From Acidobacteriota bacterium (GTDB lineage: Bacteria > Acidobacteriota > UBA6911 > RPQK01 > JADFOI01): a DNA stretch of 49,478 nt. The position numbers and the translations under genes were made by a program. Positions 24,443 through 33,737 of the stretch are shown here, in pieces. The notes below the pieces were generated by a model. That model did no database searches and was not told the DNA's origin. It saw only the letters and a program-made list of their open reading frames with translations. Within the stretch, counting starts at the first letter, position 1. Each line of letters starts with the position of its first letter. The stretch is taken from positions 1 through 49,478 of the forward strand of contig JADFOI010000005.1 in assembly GCA_022562935.1 (NCBI GenBank). Direction: 5' to 3'.

Positions 24443-26029
24443 CTACCCCTTCAGGCGACGAAAGAGACGATGGATCTCCTCAATGCGCAAGAGCAAACAG
24501 CATCCAAAGTAGACGGCGATCCCCACCAGGATGCAACTGGTCAAGGCCACCAGTTCCCGCCACAAATCCGTCTCCATCCAAAATCCTTCAAAGAACTGGT
24601 TGAGAAAGTAAACCACCGCTCCCATCACGATTGAAGCAGCCAACGCCTTCAATAAAGTGGGAATGACACGGTAGTCTTGAAAGGATCCCAGTTTGCGCTG
24701 GAGGCTTCTGCCCAGCCAGATGCTGCTCAAGGTAACGGACAGGGCCGTTCCAAAAGCCAGTCCCACGTATGCGTACTCCTCGGGAAGAATAAAAAAGACC
24801 AGGATGAGATTGCAGGAAAGGTTGCCCACCACGGCCATCATACTGATTCGAACCGGGGTACGGGTATCGTTTAAGGCATAGAAGGTCGGCACATAGACCT
24901 TGATGCAACTATAAGCGAACAGCCCCAGGGAGTAGAAAATCACGGCATAAGCCGTGTAGAGGGTGTCCGCTGAGGTAAACCCCCCTCTCTCGAAAAGCAC
25001 ACGGACGATGGGCACAGCCAGGACCATCAGCCCCACTGCTGAAGGAATGGCCAAGATGGAAATGAGCTTAATGGAATGGGCCACCGTCTCCTTTAATTCT
25101 TCCCACTTCTCCTGAGTGGCCAGGAGTGAGACGTCCCGGAGATTGACCACACCTACCGCAACTCCGAACAGACCGATGGGTAAATAGATAATCCGAAAAG
25201 CGTAACTCAACCAGGAAACCGGACCATTTTCCTGAAGAAAGGAAGCAATCTGGGTATTGACCAGAACGTTGATCTGAACAGCGCTCACTCCCACAATAGC
25301 GGGAGCCATCAGGCGGGCGATCTTCCGCACCCCCTCGTGGGCCAGGTCTATGCGAAAACGAAAGCGATAGCCGTGTTGGCGCATGAGGGGCAGCTGCAGG
25401 CCATATTGAAGCAGACCTCCCACCAGCGCCCCCACACCCATGGCATGAATCGGCAGGATTCCCCACTTCTCGAACTGAGGGGCTAGAAAAATTCCTGCCA
25501 AAATCAGGGCCACGTTGAAAAGCGCTGGAGCCAACGCGGGAATGAAAAAGTGATTGAGGGTGTTCAGAATCGCCATGCCCACGGAAGCCAGGGCAATCAA
25601 CATCAAAAAGGGTGAGAGAATCTTCAAGAGATCGGCCGTTATCTCGACTTTTCCTGGAACGTCGGCGAAGCCGGCCGCCAGCAAATACACGAAAGACTCT
25701 GAGAAAACCGATAGAGCCAGCGTGAAGGCTCCCAAGAGGACCAGCAATGCGCTCAACACCAGGTTGGCTAAAAGCCAGGCCTCGGTTCGGCCCTTCTTGT
25801 GCAGGTAATCGGTAAAGGTGGGAACAAAGGCAGCGCTGAGAGCGCCTTCCGCAAACAGATCCCTCAAAAGGTTGGGAATGCGGAAAGCTACCAGCCAGGC
25901 GTCATTATAGAGTCCGGCCCCAAAGAGCTTGGCGAAGACCTGATCCCGCACCAGCCCCAGTATACGGCTGAGAAAAACCGCGGAACTAACCTTGCCGACA
26001 GCGCGAGCCGATCGAGCCGCTTGAGCCAT
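24443..26029 (-). CDS. murJ: Lipid II flippase MurJ (MviN family)
   Basis: A 528-residue polytopic membrane protein of the MOP superfamily, about 14 hydrophobic segments. It shows the MurJ N-terminus (SSAVFLSRILGLVRDQVFAKLFGAG) and 'IPNLLRDLFAEGALSAAFVPTF', the most conserved block in the family. It flips lipid-linked peptidoglycan precursor across the inner membrane. It heads a two-gene unit with xerD and is divergent from lpxD; the shared intergenic region contains a fold-back MITE-like element. Confidence 0.94.
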   Translation of the reverse strand: MAQAARSARAVGKVSSAVFLSRILGLVRDQVFAKLFGAGLYNDAWLVAFRIPNLLRDLFAEGALSAAFVPTFTDYLHKKGRTEAWLLANLVLSALLVLLGAFTLALSVFSESFVYLLAAGFADVPGKVEITADLLKILSPFLMLIALASVGMAILNTLNHFFIPALAPALFNVALILAGIFLAPQFEKWGILPIHAMGVGALVGGLLQYGLQLPLMRQHGYRFRFRIDLAHEGVRKIARLMAPAIVGVSAVQINVLVNTQIASFLQENGPVSWLSYAFRIIYLPIGLFGVAVGVVNLRDVSLLATQEKWEELKETVAHSIKLISILAIPSAVGLMVLAVPIVRVLFERGGFTSADTLYTAYAVIFYSLGLFAYSCIKVYVPTFYALNDTRTPVRISMMAVVGNLSCNLILVFFILPEEYAYVGLAFGTALSVTLSSIWLGRSLQRKLGSFQDYRVIPTLLKALAASIVMGAVVYFLNQFFEGFWMETDLWRELVALTSCILVGIAVYFGCCLLLRIEEIHRLFRRLKG

Positions 26030-26120
26030 GTTTCTGTGTGGGAGCGGGCCCTCCGAAAATCACAAGTCTTTCCAACGCCCTAGGTCTCAAGTTATCATTC
26101 TTACCTGAAGTATTTCCTCA

Positions 26121-26315
26121 AGCCCGGATTATGCATAGGTTCTTGTCACGAAGCGACGAAAGCGACGACCTGAGTGCGTTGCGCCACGCGCGACAGAGGC
26201 CCCCGCAAACGTACTGTATGGTACGTTGAGGAGGCCGACCGAGCGCAACACGGGCGGTGCAGCACGCCGGATGATTTTCGTCGCTGCAGTAGAGAATTTA
26301 TGCATAGTCCGGGCT
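26121..26315. mobile_element. Fold-back MITE-like element (195 bp)
   Basis: Terminal inverted repeats AGCCCGGATTATGCATA (left) and AGCCCGGACTATGCATA (right, reverse complement) differ at one base. Inside, AGCGACGAAA pairs with TTTCGTCGCT and the centre is a perfect AACGTAC/GTACGTT hairpin with loop TGTATG, so nearly the whole element can fold back. No ORF and no clear target-site duplication are visible. It fills the murJ-lpxD divergent spacer and ends 16 nt before the lpxD start. Partial relatives occur at 4943-4972 and 23432-23457. Confidence 0.75.
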
Positions 26316-26331
26316 AGTAGCCAAAAGCGGC

Positions 26332-27369
26332 ATGAAGTTAGGAAAAATTGCCAAAAAACTAGGTTGTGAACTACGAGGATCCAAAGAGGTTGAGATCAGC
26401 GGAGTGGCGGGGATTGAAGAGGCGGAAGAGGAAGATCTGACTTTCGTTTCCAATCCCAAATACTTACCCAAGATTGAATCCACTCGGGCCGGAGCCATTA
26501 TTCTTTCTGCTGATTCTCCAGCCACCTCCACTCCAACCCTGATTTCCGAGAATCCTTATCTCGCCTTTGCCCAAGCCATTGAATTGTTTTACCAACCCCC
26601 TGAACCCATTCCCGGAATCCATCCCACCGCAAGCATTGCCGACGACGTGGTAATGGAGGGGGACTATTCCATCGGAGCTAACGTGGTCATCGGTGAGGGA
26701 GCGCAGCTGGGCAAGAATGCCCTCCTCTACCCCAACGTCACGATCTATCCCCATGCCGAGATCGGAGATGACCTGATCGCCCATTCCAACTCGGTTATTC
26801 GCGAGTACTGCAAAATCGGAAACCGGGTCATTCTTCAAAACGGCGCTATAGTCGGCGCAGACGGCTTTGGGTTTGCGCCCCAAACAGACGGCAGTTACTA
26901 CAAGATGGCCCAGTCAGGCATCGTGGTTCTGGAAGATGACGTTGAGGTGGGTGCCAACAGCTGTATCGATCGGGCTACGGTTGGCGAGACCAGGATTGAG
27001 AAGGGAACGAAAATCGACAATCTGGTGCAGATCGGGCATGGTTCCCGGGTTGGGCAGCACACCGTTCTGGCCGGCCAGGTGGGCCTGGCGGGCAGCACCC
27101 GGGTGGGAAACCATGTCATGTTGGGGGGTCAGGTGGGAACAGCGGGACACATCACCATCGGAGATCGAGTTCTGGCCACCGCACAGACCGGAGTGGCCCG
27201 ATCGGTGGAGGCCGGAAAAGTGATCTCAGGTACTCCGGAGATGGAAGCCGCTTTGTGGAAGCGAAACACCGTCTTGCTGCGCAAGCTCCCCGAACTCGTC
27301 CGGACGGTCACTCGACTCAAAAAGGAAGTGGACGAACTCAGGAGGAAAAAGGGGAAAAAGACCCGCTGA
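26332..27369 (+). CDS. lpxD: UDP-3-O-(3-hydroxyacyl)glucosamine N-acyltransferase LpxD
   Basis: A 345-residue LpxD. The N-terminal uridine-binding domain (MKLGKIAKKLGCELRGSKEVEISGVAGIEEA) is followed by a left-handed beta-helix of hexapeptide repeats (IGANVVIGEGAQLGKNALLYPNVTI), including the catalytic His region 'VQIGHGSRVGQHTVLAGQVGLAGS'. It adds the N-linked acyl chain in lipid A synthesis, so the host has an LPS-type outer membrane. There is no clear Shine-Dalgarno (AAAAGCGGC before ATG). It stands alone rather than with fabZ/lpxA, and its promoter would have to lie in or across the MITE-like element. Confidence 0.95.
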   Translation: MKLGKIAKKLGCELRGSKEVEISGVAGIEEAEEEDLTFVSNPKYLPKIESTRAGAIILSADSPATSTPTLISENPYLAFAQAIELFYQPPEPIPGIHPTASIADDVVMEGDYSIGANVVIGEGAQLGKNALLYPNVTIYPHAEIGDDLIAHSNSVIREYCKIGNRVILQNGAIVGADGFGFAPQTDGSYYKMAQSGIVVLEDDVEVGANSCIDRATVGETRIEKGTKIDNLVQIGHGSRVGQHTVLAGQVGLAGSTRVGNHVMLGGQVGTAGHITIGDRVLATAQTGVARSVEAGKVISGTPEMEAALWKRNTVLLRKLPELVRTVTRLKKEVDELRRKKGKKTR

Positions 27370-27375
27370 AACATC

Positions 27376-27417
27376 AAATTCCAAATCCCAAACCTGACCT
27401 GGAACTTGGAACCTGGA
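27376..27417. repeat. Heptamer array after lpxD
   Basis: Six consecutive 7-mers: AAATTCC, AAATCCC, AAACCTG, ACCTGGA, ACTTGGA, ACCTGGA. The reverse complement of the last words reappears at 37905-37918 (CAGGTTC twice). It sits between the convergent lpxD and amidohydrolase genes. Confidence 0.75.
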
Positions 27418-27436
27418 ACGCGCGCGAAGCGCGCTC

Positions 27437-29209
27437 TTACTCAATGTGCCACTTGGCCTGAACGATCAGGGAAACACTGTCGGACATACCGCCGGTAGGA
27501 GGCGGGTTAAAGACGGTGATGGCAAGCGATCGATCTCCAAAGATCCCCACGTACTGATCCGGGCCAGGAGAACGAAAACGGTCCGGCACCGCTCGTTCCA
27601 GCATCTCGGCAGGGATGACGGCCTTGAGTTCCCGTGGACTCTCAAACGTCGTCTTCAAGGAAATCCCGTCCGCCTTGACCACTGAGTTCCCCACGAATCC
27701 AGCGCCTTCAATCACCATCTCAAAACTGCCCGTGCCTTCAACAATCTTATGGGGAAATATCGAACTGATCTCCGGCTCCGGCACAGACATGGAGACGAAG
27801 GGAGGACTTTCGAAGGTGAAAAATTCAGGATGGTATCCAAACTCGATGAACTTCCCCCCTTTCATGACACGCTCGATCTTCTTGGTGTTGGCGATGTCCT
27901 CCAACGGATTGGCCTCGAGGACCAACAGGTCGGCGAAATTGCCCGCCTGGATGGAACCGACCTTCTGGTTTCCCCGGGCTCCCTGGAAACCGGCAAACAT
28001 ATCGGCTGCCCAGGAAGTACCGGCCTGAAGAGCCTGCATGGGGGTTAAACCCGCTTCCACCAAAAGCTCCATTTCGTGATGCATGGCCAGACCGGGGATG
28101 GCCACGGCTGCCGCATCGGTGCCGGCGATGATCTTGCCTCCAAGCTCGACATAGCGGTGAACCAATCGCTGCACATTGCGCTTGGCACCCTGGAACGTCT
28201 CCAGATCCCCATCGGACAGCTGGGCTACCAGGGGCAGGTGTTCATAGCGAGAAGAATAACCCTTGATCTGGCGGTGGCGGAGCAGCAGCATTCCGGCAAG
28301 GTCCTCGGGAAAGTAGGACAGATCCGGGTTACTGAGCAAAAGGTAGCCCTCTTGTTCGCGTTCCAGGGCTTTGGGGCTCAAAGAACCCCATTCGTAAACC
28401 AGGGTTGGATTCAGATAAACCTCCCGCGCGACCGCCTCTCGGATCACGTCATCCAACTGCTTTCCCGGTACCAGGTAGGAAGCCCAGTGCAAAAACCGGC
28501 CTTTCTTGAAATCCTCGAGCTCCTGAGTGGTCATCAAGGGGAATGAGAATCCCCACACGTGCTCCGCCACGTCCATTCCTGCATCAATGGCTGCAGCAGC
28601 ATCCTGGGTATGGCTAAAGACCGCCAAGCCTGCCCGATGGGCTTCCTCGGCACCCCATCGAAAGACTTCCTTATTGCTCTCTCTTAATTGCAGAAACCAG
28701 GCAACATCCGGTTCGTTCTTCAAATAGGCCTCAATGGCCTTCCGGACCTCCTCTCGGCTCATGGAAGGCGACAGCCGAGGGCGACCTCCGGTATGAAAAA
28801 TCCGGGGAGTGCTCAGGCTGGTTTGAGAGTCCAGTCGTTCCTCCTTGGAAACATTGGCCTGGGCCAAAAGAGAGGTCACCCCGTGGTTGATGTAAATCTC
28901 ACCCATCCAGTTGCTCCAGTGGACATGAGAGTCAATCAACCCGGGAATAATGAACCGGCCTGTCAGGTCCAGGACAGTGGCTCCAACCGGGATATCGGAG
29001 CCGCCCCCGGAAACGGACGTGATTTCATCTCCTTCAATGACCACGACGGCATCTCTGAGAGGAGGATTCCCCAGGCCGTCAATGACGGTGGCGCCTCTGA
29101 GAACGACAACATCCGCTGCCTGGCCAGAGCTGGTTCCCGTTTGAAGGATACCGACCGACAAGCAAATAAATAAGAAGAAAAGAAATTTGAGCGCCCTAAA
29201 CACCTTCAT
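27437..29209 (-). CDS. Secreted amidohydrolase with C-terminal IPT/TIG-like domain
   Basis: A 590-residue protein starting at 29209, where GGGAGGAT lies 6 nt upstream and a signal peptide follows (MKVFRALKFLFFLFICLSVGILQ). Residues 30-470 are an imidazolonepropionase/prolidase-like amidohydrolase: 'VVLRGATVIDGLGNPPLRDAVVVI', HxH in DSHVH (95-97), 'IIAGTDAAAVAIPGLAMHHEMELLVEAG' with the metal Asp, and 'VGSIQAGNFADLLVLEANPLEDI'. The last ~110 residues (PEPEISSIFPHKIVEGTGSFEMVIEGAGFVGNS...) read as an IPT/TIG immunoglobulin-like domain, an addition I do not expect in this enzyme family. It may anchor or dock the enzyme outside the cytoplasm. It is convergent with lpxD. Confidence 0.82.
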   Translation of the reverse strand: MKVFRALKFLFFLFICLSVGILQTGTSSGQAADVVVLRGATVIDGLGNPPLRDAVVVIEGDEITSVSGGGSDIPVGATVLDLTGRFIIPGLIDSHVHWSNWMGEIYINHGVTSLLAQANVSKEERLDSQTSLSTPRIFHTGGRPRLSPSMSREEVRKAIEAYLKNEPDVAWFLQLRESNKEVFRWGAEEAHRAGLAVFSHTQDAAAAIDAGMDVAEHVWGFSFPLMTTQELEDFKKGRFLHWASYLVPGKQLDDVIREAVAREVYLNPTLVYEWGSLSPKALEREQEGYLLLSNPDLSYFPEDLAGMLLLRHRQIKGYSSRYEHLPLVAQLSDGDLETFQGAKRNVQRLVHRYVELGGKIIAGTDAAAVAIPGLAMHHEMELLVEAGLTPMQALQAGTSWAADMFAGFQGARGNQKVGSIQAGNFADLLVLEANPLEDIANTKKIERVMKGGKFIEFGYHPEFFTFESPPFVSMSVPEPEISSIFPHKIVEGTGSFEMVIEGAGFVGNSVVKADGISLKTTFESPRELKAVIPAEMLERAVPDRFRSPGPDQYVGIFGDRSLAITVFNPPPTGGMSDSVSLIVQAKWHIE

Positions 29210-29374
29210 CACCGATCCTCCCTGGTTTGTGCAATCGTGCAATCTTGACTTCGAGTCTTTTCGATCTTAAAGAAAATACATGAAAGGACGACAGTACGAA
29301 AGCAGGAGCTCGACAACGCATTCCCTGCTCAACTAAAATGATCAGTAAGTATCGAATAAGGAAGTGAGTCCAAC

Positions 29375-30064
29375 ATGATCTTTGATCCCATCTACTTGAT
29401 GTTCGTAGCTCCCGGATTGGCCCTCTCTCTGTGGGCCAGTTGGAGGGTGAAGAGCAACTTTAAAAAATATTCCAAGGTTCGATCCTCACGGGGAATCACC
29501 GGGGCTGAAGCAGCAGCTGAACTCCTTCGCACGGCCAGTATCGATGATGTGAAGATCGTTCGAATTGCCGGCAAACTCTCCGATCATTACAACCCCATCA
29601 ACAAGACCCTGGCTCTCTCCGAGGGTGTTTACGACTCCTCCTCGATTGCCGCCATCGGGGTAGCCACCCACGAGGCGGGTCACGCCATTCAACACGCCAA
29701 GCACTACGGTCCTCTTTGGGTGCGCTCGATGTTGGTCCCGACCGCTAAAATCGGTTCCAGCATCGGCTACATCGTCATGTTGATCGGCCTGTTTATGGCC
29801 TCCACCAACATGGTCCTGGTGGGCGCCGTGCTTTTTTCAATGGTACTGCTTTTCCAAATCGTCACGCTGCCGGTGGAATTTGACGCTTCCCGCCGGGCCA
29901 AGGCCCTGGTCGTCGAACATGGAATCATCCTGCCCCAGGAGCGGGAGGGCGTGGATCGCGTCCTTAACGCAGCGGCTCTCACTTACGTGGCCGCCGCCAT
30001 CAGCACCTTGCTCACCCTGCTTTACTTCTTGTGGCGCTCCGGACTGATCGGCGGACGACGCTAA
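29375..30064 (+). CDS. Zinc metallopeptidase of the YugP family
   Basis: A 229-residue membrane protein of the Zn-peptidase_2 (YugP-like) family. It has an N-terminal membrane segment (YLMFVAPGLALSLWASW), 'SSRGITGAEAAAELLR' as in homologues, HEAGH (His99-Glu100, His103) for zinc, and two to three further hydrophobic segments with 'LPVEFDASRRAKALV' between them. Its physiological substrate is unknown. AAGGAAGTGAG precedes the ATG. It is a single gene between divergent and downstream amidohydrolase genes. Confidence 0.88.
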   Translation: MIFDPIYLMFVAPGLALSLWASWRVKSNFKKYSKVRSSRGITGAEAAAELLRTASIDDVKIVRIAGKLSDHYNPINKTLALSEGVYDSSSIAAIGVATHEAGHAIQHAKHYGPLWVRSMLVPTAKIGSSIGYIVMLIGLFMASTNMVLVGAVLFSMVLLFQIVTLPVEFDASRRAKALVVEHGIILPQEREGVDRVLNAAALTYVAAAISTLLTLLYFLWRSGLIGGRR

Positions 30065-30226
30065 GCGGTCGCTTTCCGTTCTGAGAACCGACGCTACACC
30101 TCTCCCGGGCAGAGACAAACTCAGCATTCCTGGATCCTAAATACTGGATCTTCATTGACGGATCACCCTCAATGAGATAGAAATGAGCCCAACCTAAGTA
30201 CGATCAACCCTAGTAGGAGGATAGTT

Positions 30227-32080
30227 ATGAAGAGATCACTGACCTTGTTCGTCCTGGGACTTCTGATGGCCGGGTTCGGACTTTCCCAGCAGATCCCCAA
30301 ACTGGTTGCCCAACACGGCTATGCGGACATGGTCCTGACCAACGGTAAGATTGTCACCATGGATGACTGGAGTATCGTTCCCAATACTCCCGGGCACATC
30401 TTTCAGAGTATGGCCATCAAAGGGAACAAGATCATGGCCTTGGGAACCGATGCCGAGATGAGGGAACTGGCTGGACTCAATACTCGTTTCATCGACGTAC
30501 GGGGTAAAACCGTGATCCCTGGCCTGATTCAGACTCACTACCACCTGTTCGGGCCCGCAGCCTCCAAGTACGGACCGCAGGTCGGCCTGCTGGACCCGAG
30601 CGTACAGGTCACCGTGGTGGCGGAAAGTTCTCCAGAAGCCACCTCGAAAAAGCTCAGAGAGTCGATCCTCAACGCCATTCGGGTGCAAAACGTACCCAAA
30701 GGGCAATGGATCACGGTCAGGCTGACCGAAGGGCCGGACAATCTACCCGGCACCAATCGTATCTGGCTTTACGGAAGCGAAATCAATCGAAGGACCATTC
30801 AGTTGGATCGTTCCGTACCCGACCATCCCGTGGTGATTAATGCAAGGCAGTCGGGAATTTTCAACGAAGCGGCCATCAAACTGATGAAAGAAGTCTACCC
30901 CGACTGGGAGGAAAGCACCGATTTGGAAAATCGGCCCGGATCGGCCATGGACGGATACGCGGCTGTTCCCGAACTTCAAGGGATTACCTTTTCCTTCTGG
31001 TGGAGGGATGAGCCGGTGGCCAAGCTGGCTGAAGCACTGCGTCTGTATGGGCTTGATCTGCAAAAGGTGGGCATGACCACCGTCTCCACCCGCATTCTGT
31101 TTCCCACCGTCGTCAGGGCCTACAACAAGCTCAACAGGGAAAACAGATTGCCTCATCGCTTGTCTTATTACCAGGAACCCCAGAGGGGAAATTTCTGGAA
31201 TCTCAAATCGCTCCGCGAATTTTACAAGGGAGCCGGGGCCCCCTGGACCAACCACTCCGGAGGCGGCGAGATGATGTGGTTGTCCGGAATGTGTAACGAG
31301 GTTTGGGATTCCAGTCAGTGGGAGATTTGTCTGGGAGACGATGTGGATGCCTCTGCTGAGCTCAAGGGCCGTCAGCGCTGCCCAGCTCCTGGAACCCGAC
31401 CCTGGGAAGTGGTGAAGGCGGCCGTGATGAACGGATGGAGGCCAGCCGGTGTTCATGGCACCTCTAGCCATGGAGCGAGACTCTACATCCAGATGCTGGA
31501 AAGTGCGATGGAAGAAGCCAATTTATCGGTGGATCACATCAGAAGCCTTCGCACCACCCTGGAACATAATCAACTTTTGGGCACTCCTCCAGACGTGATG
31601 GCCAAACTCAAGGAGTACAACATCCTGCTCAATGTCAACATGTCCTATCTCAACGATGCCGCCATGCTGATTGACGCTTACGGAGAGCAGCTCAGACCCT
31701 TTGCCATGCCCGTGAAAACCTGGATCAATGAGGGCTTACGGGTAACCTTCGAGGCCCGGGGCACGGATTTCTGGGAACCCATCCATATGCTGGTCACCCG
31801 GGAAATCACCCATCGTGCCACCGGTGAAAAACAGCTCCTGCTTCCCGAGCAGGCGGTTGATCGCGTGACCGCCCTGAAAATGACCACCACCTGGGCATCC
31901 TATTACATTCTTGCCGAGGACACACTCGGCACTCTGGAGCCCGGCAAGTATGCTGACTTCGTGGTGCTGGAGAACGACTATTTCACCATCCCCGTGGAAG
32001 AGATTCCCGATATGGAGGTCATCATGACCGGGCTGGGAGGCGAAATCGTCTGGGACCGCGATCAGCTAGCAGGCAACTAA
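30227..32080 (+). CDS. Secreted YtcJ-like amidohydrolase
   Basis: A 617-residue amidohydrolase with a strong TAGGAGGAT Shine-Dalgarno and a signal peptide (MKRSLTLFVLGLLMAGFGLSQQ). Family marks are 'MVLTNGKIVTMDDWSIVPNTPGHIFQSMAIKGNKIMALG', HxH in IQTHYH (104, 106), 'GVHGTSSHGARLYIQMLE', and RGTDFW for the late metal Asp. It is longer and more diverged than the 1885 and 10655 paralogues, with an inserted 'DVDASAELKGRQRCPAPGTRPWE' segment. It is presumably periplasmic, and the substrate is unknown. A palindromic GCCCGTGGGCT repeat begins at the base after its stop and may terminate it. It is convergent with the UbiD-like gene. Confidence 0.85.
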   Translation: MKRSLTLFVLGLLMAGFGLSQQIPKLVAQHGYADMVLTNGKIVTMDDWSIVPNTPGHIFQSMAIKGNKIMALGTDAEMRELAGLNTRFIDVRGKTVIPGLIQTHYHLFGPAASKYGPQVGLLDPSVQVTVVAESSPEATSKKLRESILNAIRVQNVPKGQWITVRLTEGPDNLPGTNRIWLYGSEINRRTIQLDRSVPDHPVVINARQSGIFNEAAIKLMKEVYPDWEESTDLENRPGSAMDGYAAVPELQGITFSFWWRDEPVAKLAEALRLYGLDLQKVGMTTVSTRILFPTVVRAYNKLNRENRLPHRLSYYQEPQRGNFWNLKSLREFYKGAGAPWTNHSGGGEMMWLSGMCNEVWDSSQWEICLGDDVDASAELKGRQRCPAPGTRPWEVVKAAVMNGWRPAGVHGTSSHGARLYIQMLESAMEEANLSVDHIRSLRTTLEHNQLLGTPPDVMAKLKEYNILLNVNMSYLNDAAMLIDAYGEQLRPFAMPVKTWINEGLRVTFEARGTDFWEPIHMLVTREITHRATGEKQLLLPEQAVDRVTALKMTTTWASYYILAEDTLGTLEPGKYADFVVLENDYFTIPVEEIPDMEVIMTGLGGEIVWDRDQLAGN

Positions 32081-32109
32081 GCCCGTGGGCTGAAGCCCAC
32101 GGCTCTGAC
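32081..32109. repeat. Palindromic repeat CCGTGGGCT-AGCCCACGG (copy 1)
   Basis: GCCCGTGGGCTGAAGCCCACGGCTCTGAC occurs again at 36260-36288 with one difference (TGAAG versus TAAAG). The 9-bp stem CCGTGGGCT/AGCCCACGG makes it a REP-like hairpin. It starts directly after an amidohydrolase stop, and a further partial word (CCCACGGCTTAA) sits at the end of the convergent UbiD-like gene. Confidence 0.8.
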
Positions 32110-32144
32110 GGAGCCGCAGGGCAGAGACCCAGGAAACCCACGGC

Positions 32145-33647
32145 TTAACCGGGATTGGATTCAGCAGGAATCGCCACCGGCACTTTCTCCGGAGTGCCTT
32201 CCTTTGGGTCTACCTTGCGGAAAGCGTCCGGAATTCTATCCAATCGTTCCTTGGGAACAAAATCGGTCAGCTTAATGCGCTTCATGTCCTCTTCCGGGAA
32301 CATGGTGGGAATCAGGAAGGGCTCGGGGGGAGCGGGCCGGGTGGCGTCAATCCCCGCCTTGGAGCCCCAATGGTGCTCAATGGAGGGATCGACGATGCTG
32401 CACATCACGTCTTTAATAATGATCCAGTCCTTATCCGGTTGTGCTCGCGTGCCCACAGCCCAAAACACCATGCGTTCATCGTAAATATCCACGTCATCGT
32501 CGACCACAATCACATGTTTGATTCCATAATTGGCGGTCAGGGCAGCGTAAATGGCGGTTTTGGCCTGGCCCTCAGCTGTCTTCTTGATCTGGATAAAACA
32601 AAAGCCTAGACCGTCAAGGCCTCCGGCATGGGGCAGCAGGTAAACCTTCGTCACCTGGGGGACCACACGCTTGACCATGTCGTAGACCTTAAACTCGCGG
32701 GCCAGTCCCTGAAAGGCATGATTGCGCCCGATAGCATAATTGGACCACAATGGCTTTTTGCGTTGGGTAATACAGCTCACCTCCATATAGGGGGACCAGC
32801 GTTGGGCCCCAATGTGGCGGGTGTACTCGCTGTAGGGACCTTCCGCCGTGCGCTTCATAGCAAGAATCTCACCCTCAATAACGATCTCCGCATCAGCCGG
32901 CACCATGAAATCATCGCCCAGGGTCTCAGAGGCGACCAGCCGCAGCGGCTCGCCCAACAGTCCACCGCAGACCTCGAAATGGCTTTCCGGATAACCCATC
33001 TTGGTTTGAGAAGCCATCAGCACGTTCGGATGCAGTCCCACCACCACAGCGCACTTCATGTTCTTCTTGTGCTCCTGTTCGTACTTATAGAAATTCATGG
33101 AGTTGTGGTTGTCCGGAGAAAACAGGAAGGCGATTCTGTTCTTGCTGTGGATCTCCCCTCGATGGATCCCCATGTTGTCGACATGGATTTCCGGGTGATA
33201 GGTGATCATCGGGGCCAGCGAGATGTAGGGATGGGGCAACATGAGATAGGGTTGATAAGCAGGAAAACGCTGCATATCCACATCATCGCCCTTCAAAACC
33301 ACCTCTTTCACCGGTGCCTCGCTGCGCTCAACAACGACTGGCTTTTGCTTGTTTTCAAGGGCCAGCCGCCGCCAGTCGTGCGAGACTGTTTCCCAAGTGG
33401 AATTCATGGCGTAGGCTAATTTGCTGCGTGAGCCGATCTCATTCATGATCACCTCGTACTCGGAGGGCTCACCATTGCACAGAATGGGTTTCTTGATGCG
33501 AAGCAAGGGAAACTTGCGCTCACGATCCAGGAGATCGACCAAAATTCCGATCTCGTGTTTGAGACTGATGGGCCTTTCAATGGTGACAACATCTTCGGGA
33601 TGGTCCCGTTCGTACTCTGCCAAAAACTGACGCAAATCCTTCGCCAT
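32145..33647 (-). CDS. UbiD-family decarboxylase
   Basis: A 500-residue UbiD-type enzyme, expected to use prenylated FMN to (de)carboxylate an aromatic or unsaturated acid. Conserved blocks include 'LRQFLAEYERDHPEDVVTIERPI', 'EIVIEGEILAMKRTAEGPYSEYTRHIG' (Glu-rich catalytic region) and 'VTKVYLLPHAGGLDGLGFCFIQIKKTAEGQAK'. An ACAGGAGGTGTT site precedes the start. No UbiX prenyltransferase lies in the window, so the cofactor must come from elsewhere. A small zinc-ribbon gene lies 90 nt upstream on the same strand, resembling the extra small subunit of some aromatic-acid decarboxylases. An acyl-CoA ligase lies 2.7 kb away. Confidence 0.88.
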   Translation of the reverse strand: MAKDLRQFLAEYERDHPEDVVTIERPISLKHEIGILVDLLDRERKFPLLRIKKPILCNGEPSEYEVIMNEIGSRSKLAYAMNSTWETVSHDWRRLALENKQKPVVVERSEAPVKEVVLKGDDVDMQRFPAYQPYLMLPHPYISLAPMITYHPEIHVDNMGIHRGEIHSKNRIAFLFSPDNHNSMNFYKYEQEHKKNMKCAVVVGLHPNVLMASQTKMGYPESHFEVCGGLLGEPLRLVASETLGDDFMVPADAEIVIEGEILAMKRTAEGPYSEYTRHIGAQRWSPYMEVSCITQRKKPLWSNYAIGRNHAFQGLAREFKVYDMVKRVVPQVTKVYLLPHAGGLDGLGFCFIQIKKTAEGQAKTAIYAALTANYGIKHVIVVDDDVDIYDERMVFWAVGTRAQPDKDWIIIKDVMCSIVDPSIEHHWGSKAGIDATRPAPPEPFLIPTMFPEEDMKRIKLTDFVPKERLDRIPDAFRKVDPKEGTPEKVPVAIPAESNPG

Positions 33648-33737
33648 AACACCTCCTGTTTACCGGAGTGGGGTTCTGCCTCACACCCGCTCGCAAACCT
33701 CGGCACCCGGTGTGAGAAAAGTAAGCTAACGAATGTC

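Noticed and set aside
29477-29490. Second T-arm-like word (GGTTCGATCCTC)
   Set aside because: Inside the YugP-like peptidase coding region with no cloverleaf around it.
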